From Clostridia bacterium (GTDB lineage: Bacteria; Bacillota; Clostridia; DUPQ01), in contig JAQVAJ010000106.1 in the NCBI GenBank assembly GCA_028690885.1, positions 1 to 6,074 of the forward strand: a stretch of DNA of 6,074 nucleotides. Reading direction: 5' to 3'. Each line of letters begins with the position of its first letter. The stretch's first letter is position 1. Below the pieces are notes generated by a model. That model was given only the letters and a program-made list of their open reading frames with translations. It ran no database searches and was not told the origin of the DNA. Positions 1-5,426 of this stretch are shown piece by piece. The position numbers and the translations under genes are program-made.

Positions 1-521
1 TTAAAGGTTTCAGTTACATTGAATCCTCTGATATTGATACAGATATCTCAGTAGTCCAGGTCGAAGCATGGACTAGCTATTTTAGTGAGAATATACTTAA
101 AAGCTCAAGACAAAGTATTACAATACCATATACTGATAAAGATAAGATTTCTATTTACTATCTTCAGAATAACGATGAAGAGGATGTTCATATATTTGGA
201 CACAACTTATTACCAACAGGTAAGATTGTGTCGCTTCCAAGGCTAGCTCTTAACTATTACTTATATGTAGCCATTGGTTCTTTTGTATTAGCAGTTTTAT
301 TGCTAGTAGTATTTCGTAAAAAAGAAATGATAAGGATATGGCTTTTAAGGCTTATGGCAATACCAGTTTCATATGTTCTTGGTCATATTTTCATAAAAGG
401 ATTTTCGACAACTACATATACTTTACAAAGAGACTTCTTTTTGATTCTTTTAGTTTCTGTTATGATTTATGGTGTTATCATTTCAAGTATATGGTTGTAT
501 AATATGAAAAAGAAGAGATGA
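1..521 (+). CDS. Membrane protein of unknown function, 3' part (5' end outside window)
   Basis: I do not recognise the family. The frame is open from the left edge (first full codon at position 3) to TGA at 519-521, giving 172 visible residues, so the gene begins upstream. The GTG at 228 could be taken as a start but is unlikely, because the frame runs through it with protein-like composition. Visible residues 1-80 are polar and probably outside the membrane. They contain an aromatic and acidic stretch (VEAWTSYF, then ISIYYLQNNDEEDVHIFG). Three hydrophobic helices follow at about 84-104, 113-131 and 144-167, with RKK after the first and KKKR at the C-terminus. By the positive-inside rule, the N-terminal domain is outside and the tail in the cytoplasm. 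The acetyltransferase gene begins 4 nt after the stop, so the two are co-transcribed. A sensor or anti-sigma-type role would fit the topology but is only a guess. Confidence 0.8.
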   Translation, partial: KGFSYIESSDIDTDISVVQVEAWTSYFSENILKSSRQSITIPYTDKDKISIYYLQNNDEEDVHIFGHNLLPTGKIVSLPRLALNYYLYVAIGSFVLAVLLLVVFRKKEMIRIWLLRLMAIPVSYVLGHIFIKGFSTTTYTLQRDFFLILLVSVMIYGVIISSIWLYNMKKKR

Positions 522-525
522 AAAA

Positions 526-1179
526 ATGGAAATAGATATTAAAATCAGACAGGTTCAACCCAGAGATTACCATGCAGTAGAAGAGCTAACCAGAGAAGCT
601 TTCTGGAATCATTATGTTCCAGGATGTGATGAACATTATCTTATGCATATAATACACCAAAGTGATAGTTATATTCCGCAGTTGGATATGCTAGCTTTAA
701 TTGATGATAAGATTGTCGGTAATATCGTATATACAAAGGCAAATGTATTGATGGATAATGATGAGTTATATGATGTTATTACTTTCGGACCTATATCTGT
801 ACTACCTGAATATCAGAAAAAGGGGATAGGCGGAAGACTTATTAAACATACTATTAAACTGGCAGAAAAACTAGGTCATAAAGCAATACTTATATATGGA
901 GACTTTGATTATTACTGCAGATATGGGTTTATTCAGGCTGAAAAGTATAAAATAGGAACGTCACATAACACATATATACCTTCATTGCAGGCATATGAGA
1001 TAGTTAAAGGCTATTTAAAACCAGGAAGGTTTTTCGAAGACAAGATATATGATATAGATGAGGAAAAGGCAAAAATATTCGATAAAAATTTCCCATTTAA
1101 GAAATTAAAAGAAGGTTTGGAATCGCAAAAGAGGTTCAGTTATCTTATCGGCTTGTCAAAACCCAGAAGGATTGAATAA
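526..1179 (+). CDS. GNAT family N-acetyltransferase (YhbS-like)
   Basis: Predicted cytoplasmic acetyltransferase that moves acetyl from acetyl-CoA to an amine. The substrate cannot be read from the sequence. The 217-residue protein shows GNAT motif A at about 88-112: a beta strand FGPISVLPEYQ followed by the acetyl-CoA pyrophosphate loop Q97-K-K-G100-I-G102-G and a basic helix. A second typical segment, YGDFDYYCRYGF (124-135), corresponds to motif B with its YY.R.GF signature. The C-terminal tail after residue 145 (TSHNTYIPSLQAYEI, then GRFFED and FDKNFPFK) is familiar from roughly 210-residue Firmicutes GNAT proteins, so the extra length is not a fusion. The ATG at 526 is preceded by AGAAGAG (511-517), which lies inside the end of the upstream gene. 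The 4-nt intergenic gap implies translational coupling. The hairpin at 1183-1200 follows directly after the stop. Confidence 0.9.
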   Translation: MEIDIKIRQVQPRDYHAVEELTREAFWNHYVPGCDEHYLMHIIHQSDSYIPQLDMLALIDDKIVGNIVYTKANVLMDNDELYDVITFGPISVLPEYQKKGIGGRLIKHTIKLAEKLGHKAILIYGDFDYYCRYGFIQAEKYKIGTSHNTYIPSLQAYEIVKGYLKPGRFFEDKIYDIDEEKAKIFDKNFPFKKLKEGLESQKRFSYLIGLSKPRRIE

Positions 1180-1182
1180 AAA

Positions 1183-1200
1183 AAAGAGCTTACGCTCTTT
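1183..1200. terminator. Rho-independent terminator shared by convergent genes
   Basis: A perfect 7-bp stem, AAAGAGC (1183-1189) and GCTCTTT (1194-1200), encloses a 4-nt loop TTAC. On the minus strand the stem runs into eight consecutive T (complement of 1178-1185), making a strong terminator 21 nt after the stop of the lipoprotein gene. On the plus strand the tail after the stem is ATTTATTATG, weaker but still AT-rich, beginning 4 nt after the acetyltransferase stop. A bidirectional role is inferred from the convergent arrangement. Confidence 0.85.
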
Positions 1201-1220
1201 ATTTATTATGTTTAATATTT

Positions 1221-2306
1221 TTATTCGAAAACTGCATTATCCTGTATGTGATCCAGCACCATTTGAACTAATGTAGTAAGTTTCAAGTAATTCAAACCAT
1301 ATATTTCTTCATATTGAGAGTAATCATCAGTCTGCATATAGTTTTCAAAATAATTCTGGACATCATCTTTTGTTGCTTTTATTTTTGCATCTTCAGCGAC
1401 AGCTTGTATAACTAGGTGCATTTCAGATACCTTTTCATTATCCTCTTTGTATTGCTCAAGAAGCTGCTGTTGGTTTTCAACTCCTACATACTGCTTTAGA
1501 AAATCATCAAGTTCCATCTGGTATTGTGTTGCATAATTCTGATAAAACAGAATAATAGCCTCGTCCTGAAAATCCAGTATCATCTGAGGTATTTCCTTAA
1601 TTGTAGAGTTTGCTGTTAAATAGTCCTGAATATATTCAGACACTTTTGTATCTTTTATATTTTCTGTTAAACCAGATTTCATCTGTTCTACAGTTGTCCA
1701 TCCGTTTGATTCACTAAAAGTAGCATTTACAAATTCATCTGTAAGTTCAGGGATTGAAGATTCAACTATATGGTTAATTGTAATAGTGAATATTGCATCT
1801 TTGCCATTAAGCTGCTCATCACCGTAGTCTTCAGGAAAGGTTACTTCAATATCAAAAGTCTCTTTCGGCATATGTCCTATAAGCTGTTCTAAAAAATCAT
1901 CAATATAGTTTGTCACTCCAATAGTGACATCTGCTCCATTTCCTCCAGTAGAGCCACCTTCAAAAGCTACACCATCGACTCTGCCGATATAATCTATGTT
2001 AAGAGTGTCTCCATAAACAACATCTCTGTCATAAACATCTGTCTTAACTAAATGATCCTGCAAAATACTGGTCAGGTTTGACTGAAGTTCATCTTCAGTT
2101 ACTGTATATGTATTTTTTGGGATTGATAAGCCGATATATGTCCCTAATTCAACATAATTTGAAGCTTTTATGCCTCGCCAGTATCCATTGTTATCAATGT
2201 CTCTGCTGTATGTGAACTTCTGATCCTGACTGTTGCAGCCAGTGAAAAGGAAAGCAGTTATTAATACAATTGAAACTATTAGCAAAATTGTTCTTTTTTT
2301 ATTCAT
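1221..2306 (-). CDS. Trigger-factor-like FKBP peptidyl-prolyl isomerase lipoprotein
   Basis: Predicted membrane-anchored foldase acting outside the cytoplasm, catalysing proline cis-trans isomerisation. The 361-residue protein starts with MNKKR, a hydrophobic stretch, and a lipobox LFTGC with the lipidated cysteine at C24. An FKBP-type domain of the trigger factor subtype spans about 95-182. Its signatures are GDTLNIDYIGRVDGVAFEGG (99-118), then IG and the DDFLEQLIGHMPKE loop, VTFPEDYG (155-162) and LNGKDAIFTITINHI (166-180). The helical remainder (about 185-361), starting SIPELTDEFVN, resembles the trigger factor C-terminal chaperone region. Ordinary cytoplasmic trigger factor has an N-terminal ribosome-binding domain of about 110 residues; here only a signal peptide and about 70 residues precede the FKBP domain. 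The start ATG (2306-2304) has a GGAGGG site at 2310-2315, with the rather short spacing of 3 nt. The gene is transcribed alone, with its own promoter region and terminator. Clients are unknown. Confidence 0.9.
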   Translation of the reverse strand: MNKKRTILLIVSIVLITAFLFTGCNSQDQKFTYSRDIDNNGYWRGIKASNYVELGTYIGLSIPKNTYTVTEDELQSNLTSILQDHLVKTDVYDRDVVYGDTLNIDYIGRVDGVAFEGGSTGGNGADVTIGVTNYIDDFLEQLIGHMPKETFDIEVTFPEDYGDEQLNGKDAIFTITINHIVESSIPELTDEFVNATFSESNGWTTVEQMKSGLTENIKDTKVSEYIQDYLTANSTIKEIPQMILDFQDEAIILFYQNYATQYQMELDDFLKQYVGVENQQQLLEQYKEDNEKVSEMHLVIQAVAEDAKIKATKDDVQNYFENYMQTDDYSQYEEIYGLNYLKLTTLVQMVLDHIQDNAVFE

Positions 2307-2309
2307 TAT

Positions 2310-2315
2310 CCCTCC
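2310..2315 (-). promoter_or_regulatory. Ribosome binding site of the foldase lipoprotein gene
   Basis: On the minus strand GGAGGG is followed by ATA and then the ATG at 2306. The match to the 16S tail is strong and fixes this ATG as the start, although the 3-nt spacing is tight. Confidence 0.75.
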
Positions 2316-2342
2316 ATGCTCCTACTTAATATCATAAAGCAC

Positions 2343-2351
2343 ATTATACCA
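2343..2351 (-). promoter_or_regulatory. Extended -10 promoter element for the foldase lipoprotein gene
   Basis: The minus strand reads TGG-TATAAT, a perfect -10 hexamer (2348-2343) with the upstream TG of an extended -10 element. No good -35 is visible at the usual distance, as is common for extended -10 promoters. Transcription would start near 2336, leaving a leader of about 30 nt. The arms CACAT (2340-2344) and ATGTG (2351-2355) form an inverted repeat that straddles this hexamer and could be an operator. Confidence 0.5.
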
Positions 2352-2357
2352 TGTGAT

Positions 2358-2385
2358 ATTATAATTTTTAGATATTATCTCACAA
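2358..2385 (-). promoter_or_regulatory. Second possible sigma-A promoter for the foldase lipoprotein gene
   Basis: On the minus strand TTGTGA (2385-2380, four of six consensus bases) lies 16 nt before TATAAT (2363-2358). It would start transcription about 15 nt upstream of the extended -10 promoter. AT-rich DNA produces such matches by chance, so only one of the two may be real. Confidence 0.35.
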
Positions 2386-2403
2386 ATAAGTGATGAATTT
2401 GTG
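2381..2403. repeat. Inverted repeat in the divergent promoter region
   Basis: CACAAAT (2381-2387) and ATTTGTG (2397-2403) form a perfect 7-bp inverted repeat with a 9-nt spacer. A further half-site, CAAAT (2409-2413), lies downstream and could pair alternatively with ATTTG. The position, between the minus-strand promoters and the plus-strand -10, fits an operator for a dimeric regulator, but no specific regulator can be named. Confidence 0.4.
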
Positions 2404-2442
2404 TGTTTCAAATATTTTAATGAATTTATTATTAAGTTATAG

Positions 2443-2448
2443 TATAAT
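2443..2448 (+). promoter_or_regulatory. Candidate -10 element for the GGDEF gene
   Basis: TATAAT sits 38 nt before the ATG, a suitable place for the -10 box of a sigma-A promoter with transcription starting near 2455. The -35 region at 17-nt spacing (2420-2425, ATGAAT) matches only TGA of TTGACA, so the promoter would be weak or activator-dependent. A possible Shine-Dalgarno, GGGGT, is at 2471-2475. Confidence 0.4.
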
Positions 2449-2486
2449 TGCTTGGAAATAAATAGTTAACGGGGTAGATATAATTA

Positions 2487-4034
2487 ATGGATATGCGTAT
2501 GATTTTTGGAATACAGACTATGGTTTTTCTTGTATGTTTCATAATTCTTACTCAGGAGTGGATACAGCATAGAAACAGATACAAGGGTCTTTCATTTTGG
2601 GTAGCAATGATGATATGCGGTTTTGCAGGTTATACATTAATTGCATTAAGAGGAACAATTCCTGACTTTTTATCAATTATAGTTGCAAATTCATTAAATA
2701 TTTTGGCATTTGCATTATTCTACACTGGTCTTATATTCTTTTTTAAAGTTAAAGCACACTATCTTCATAACATATTTATTGTAATTACTGCCATTCTTGT
2801 TTTTATATATTTCACATATATCAACCCAAGTCTTACCGTTAGAATTATTACGATTAATATAACTTACATAATCATATTCTCACAGGCTCTTTATCTATTT
2901 ATATTTAAAATCAAAACATGCCAGAAAAGCATGTCATATGTATATATTGTCAATATAGCTGTCCTAATTGCTCTAAATATATACAGAACAATTATGGTAT
3001 TTTTGAATAATTCTGGAAATCAGGATTTCTTTAATCAAAGCATACATGAAAAAATCTATTTCATAATCAATATGATAGTTATGATGTATCTGATGATAAA
3101 TCTTGCAATGCTTGTATCTAGAAGATTGCTGCATGATATAGGTGAAAAGGAAGAAAAGTTTAATACAATTTTCCATAGTGCACCATATGCTGCTTTAATT
3201 ACAGAAGCAGAAACTGGAATCATACTTGAAGTGAATAAAGAAATGTTAGATCTTTTAGGATATGAAAGAAGCGAAGTAGAGGGAAGAACTGTATTTGACC
3301 TTGAGTTCTATCCTGATGCAAGCAGCAGGAATAAACTTATTGAAATTGTTAGAAAAAAGGGAAATATCAGTGGAATAGAATATGAGTTTCAAAGAAAAGA
3401 TAAGACTAAGATTAAAACTTTGTTCTCATCCAATTCAATTAAAATAAATGATAAAGACGCCTTGATATCAACCATGAAGGATATTGAAGAGATTGTAAGT
3501 TTACGGGAAAAGTTAGATTATCTGGCAACGCATGATATGCTTACAGGCATTCCAAACAGAAGATATTTTCATGACTATTTTGTAAATCAGATTGATAAGT
3601 CATTAAAAAACAATACCATATTTGTTTTAGCGATTTTTGATATAGACGGATTTAAAATGATAAATGATAAGTTCGGCCATGATGTAGGCGATACTGCTCT
3701 AAAGATAGTAGCAGAAAGGTCAAGTGAATTTTTCAAAGATAAAGGTTTTGTAGCCAGATTCGGAGGGGATGAATTTGCTATACTATTTTCTGATGCAGAC
3801 GAAGAATATTTAGAAGTTCTGAAAAAATTCAAAGAATTTGTTGATTCATCAGATATAGGACAGTATAAGTATTCATTTACTATAAGTATAGGAGCAGCTG
3901 TCTTTCCTGTGGACTCAGATGATCATGATGTACTTATAAAGTATGCAGACGATGCTCTCTTCTATGTGAAAAAGAATGGGAAGAATGGTATTGCATTCTA
4001 TTCTGATATAAACTTGAATAAATCTTCAATGTGA
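2487..4034 (+). CDS. Seven-helix membrane diguanylate cyclase with PAS and GGDEF domains
   Basis: Predicted signalling enzyme that makes cyclic di-GMP from two GTP at the inner face of the membrane. The 515-residue protein begins with about seven hydrophobic helices (roughly 6-22, 36-54, 62-86, 94-110, 119-140, 150-172, 190-211), a sensor region I cannot assign to a named family. A PAS domain follows at about 224-335 (FNTIFHSAPYAALITE, ILEVNKEMLDLLGYERSEVEG). The GGDEF domain spans about 342-507: HDMLTGIPNRR (349-359), FDIDGFKMINDKFGHDVGD (384-402, with metal ligand D385 and nucleotide-contact N393) and intact active site RFGGDEF (424-430). The allosteric inhibition site RxxD expected just upstream is replaced by K417-D-K-G420, so product inhibition at that site is probably absent. 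No EAL domain is present. The ATG at 2487 is chosen for its position after GGGGT; Met3 and Met5 are alternatives. Confidence 0.92.
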   Translation: MDMRMIFGIQTMVFLVCFIILTQEWIQHRNRYKGLSFWVAMMICGFAGYTLIALRGTIPDFLSIIVANSLNILAFALFYTGLIFFFKVKAHYLHNIFIVITAILVFIYFTYINPSLTVRIITINITYIIIFSQALYLFIFKIKTCQKSMSYVYIVNIAVLIALNIYRTIMVFLNNSGNQDFFNQSIHEKIYFIINMIVMMYLMINLAMLVSRRLLHDIGEKEEKFNTIFHSAPYAALITEAETGIILEVNKEMLDLLGYERSEVEGRTVFDLEFYPDASSRNKLIEIVRKKGNISGIEYEFQRKDKTKIKTLFSSNSIKINDKDALISTMKDIEEIVSLREKLDYLATHDMLTGIPNRRYFHDYFVNQIDKSLKNNTIFVLAIFDIDGFKMINDKFGHDVGDTALKIVAERSSEFFKDKGFVARFGGDEFAILFSDADEEYLEVLKKFKEFVDSSDIGQYKYSFTISIGAAVFPVDSDDHDVLIKYADDALFYVKKNGKNGIAFYSDINLNKSSM

Positions 4035-4042
4035 AATATAAT
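4014..4042 (+). promoter_or_regulatory. Sigma-A-like promoter for the AmmeMemo/radical SAM genes
   Basis: TTGAAT (4014-4019) is separated by exactly 17 nt from a perfect TATAAT (4037-4042). The -35 box lies inside the last codons of the GGDEF gene and the -10 just after its stop. Transcription would start near 4049, giving a leader of about 28 nt that carries the strong ribosome site AGGGGG (4065-4070). This is the best promoter match in the window. Confidence 0.55.
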
Positions 4043-4064
4043 TTAGATACAGTTAAAGTTTAAG

Positions 4065-4072
4065 AGGGGGTG
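4065..4072 (+). promoter_or_regulatory. Ribosome binding site of the AmmeMemo fusion gene
   Basis: AGGGGGTG lies 4 nt before the ATG at 4077, within normal spacing if the AGGGGG core is counted. It supports this start and suggests efficient translation. Confidence 0.7.
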
Positions 4073-4076
4073 TACT

Positions 4077-5426
4077 ATGTCAATAATAGCAGCATTCATA
4101 TTTCCGCATCCTCCTATAATCATGCCATCAATTGGAAAGGGTGAAGAAAAAAAGATAAGAAAAACGTCAGACTGTTACAAAAAAGCCTGCGAAATGATAG
4201 CAAAATTAAAACCTGATACTATAATTATATCTTCATCGCATTGTTCAATGTATTCTGACTATATTCACATATCATCGGCAGACGAATTTAATGGCAGTTT
4301 ATCCCGGTTCGGAGCGAAAGGCATTTCAGTCCATGCAGAATATGATAAAGAATTTATATCTATTTTAAAAGAAGAGACAGAAGGAGTTAATCTAAATGCT
4401 GGATTATTAGGATATGAAGAGCCTGATAGTGACCATGCAAGTGTAATACCTTTAGCTTTTTTAAATGAGGTTTATACAGATTATCGGCTTGTAAGGATGG
4501 GTATTTCACATCTTCCTTTTGCAGATCACTACCGTTTTGGGATGTGCATTTCAGAAGTATCTGAAAGACTCAACAGAAGATCTGTATTTATTGCCAGTGG
4601 AGATCTGTCACATAAACTAAAGGTATTTGGTCCTTATGGCTATGCTAAAGAAGGCGAACAATATGATAAGATTGTCACTGATGCTATGTCAAAAGGCAAT
4701 TTCTCGAAATTTATGGATCTAAAGGAAGATTTTTTGGAAAAAGCGGCTGAGTGCGGTCACCGTACATTTGTAATCATGGCCGGAGCTTTAGATAAAAAGA
4801 AAGTAGAAGCTGATTTACTATCATATGAGAATACTTTCGGAGTAGGATATGCTGTAGCATCATTCTTAGTTAAGAATGAAGCAAACAGAAAGCAAGAAGT
4901 TAAAGATAAACATGTTGAAGATGAATATGTTGCTTTGGCAAGATATTCTATAGAGCATTATGTGCGTAATAAAAGGGTAGCAAAACTTCCTGAGAATCTG
5001 TCTGAAGAATTATTGATAAATCGAGCAGGCGTGTTTGTTTCATTGAAAAAGAATGGAAATCTCAGAGGATGTATAGGTACGATACATCCTGTTACAAGAA
5101 GTGTAGGGGAAGAAATTTTGAGAAATGCGGTAAGTTCTTGTTCTCAGGACCCCAGATTCAATCCTGTCAGACCTGAGGAGCTTGAGGAACTTGAATACAG
5201 TGTTGATGTTCTTATGCCTTCAGAAAAGATACAAAGCAAAGAACAGCTTGATGTGAAGAAATATGGTGTTATAGTAACCTCAGGTTTTAAAAGAGGTCTT
5301 CTATTACCTAATCTTGAAGGAGTAGATACTGTTGATGAGCAGATAGATATTGCCTTACAGAAAGCGGGCATAGAAAGAAATGAAAAGTATAATATGGAAA
5401 GATTCGAGGTTGTAAGGCACAAATGA
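4077..5426 (+). CDS. AmmeMemoRadiSam system fusion protein: MEMO/LigB-like domain plus AMMECR1 domain
   Basis: A cytoplasmic two-domain protein of 449 residues; its reaction is not known to me. Residues 1-266 belong to the class III extradiol dioxygenase (LigB)/MEMO fold. Conserved histidines lie in FPHPP (H11), SSSH (H55), DSDH (H120) and SGDLSH (H179), with AECGHR (E225, H228) further on. H11, H55 and an acidic residue are the likely metal site by analogy with LigB. A charged linker (about 267-281) leads to an AMMECR1 domain at about 282-447 with the hallmark LRGCIGT (329-335), then the DPRF motif (358-361) and the strand SGFKRGLLLPNLEGVDTVDEQ. Many genomes carry these domains as separate genes (system proteins B and A); here they are one chain. 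The next gene, the radical SAM partner, overlaps by ATGA, so stoichiometric production is likely. Ring-cleaving activity is possible but should not be assumed, since the eukaryotic MEMO relatives are not known as classical dioxygenases. Confidence 0.93.
   Translation: MSIIAAFIFPHPPIIMPSIGKGEEKKIRKTSDCYKKACEMIAKLKPDTIIISSSHCSMYSDYIHISSADEFNGSLSRFGAKGISVHAEYDKEFISILKEETEGVNLNAGLLGYEEPDSDHASVIPLAFLNEVYTDYRLVRMGISHLPFADHYRFGMCISEVSERLNRRSVFIASGDLSHKLKVFGPYGYAKEGEQYDKIVTDAMSKGNFSKFMDLKEDFLEKAAECGHRTFVIMAGALDKKKVEADLLSYENTFGVGYAVASFLVKNEANRKQEVKDKHVEDEYVALARYSIEHYVRNKRVAKLPENLSEELLINRAGVFVSLKKNGNLRGCIGTIHPVTRSVGEEILRNAVSSCSQDPRFNPVRPEELEELEYSVDVLMPSEKIQSKEQLDVKKYGVIVTSGFKRGLLLPNLEGVDTVDEQIDIALQKAGIERNEKYNMERFEVVRHK

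Noticed and set aside
228..521. A separate 97-residue gene starting at GTG 228
   Set aside because: The same frame is open without a stop back to the left edge and reads as plausible protein, so GTG 228 is an internal valine of a longer gene.
2304..2318. Minus-strand ATG-GAG-GGA-TAA mini-frame overlapping the foldase start
   Set aside because: The three-codon frame contains the Shine-Dalgarno itself and has no ribosome site of its own; it is most likely a coincidence.
2479..2484. Second TATAAT just before the GGDEF start codon
   Set aside because: It is only 2 nt from the ATG, so transcription would start inside the gene. The nearest -35-like TTGGAA is 21 nt away.
2307..2486. Possible c-di-GMP or other riboswitch before the cyclase gene
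   Set aside because: No conserved riboswitch core or terminator/antiterminator pair is visible, and the predicted leader is only about 30 nt.
2973..3176. Minus-strand open frame inside the GGDEF gene
   Set aside because: It lies fully antisense to a clearly conserved gene, has low-complexity composition and no ribosome site or family signature.
3587..3832. Minus-strand open frame opposite the GGDEF domain
   Set aside because: It is an antisense shadow of the conserved cyclase domain, serine-rich and without recognisable motifs.
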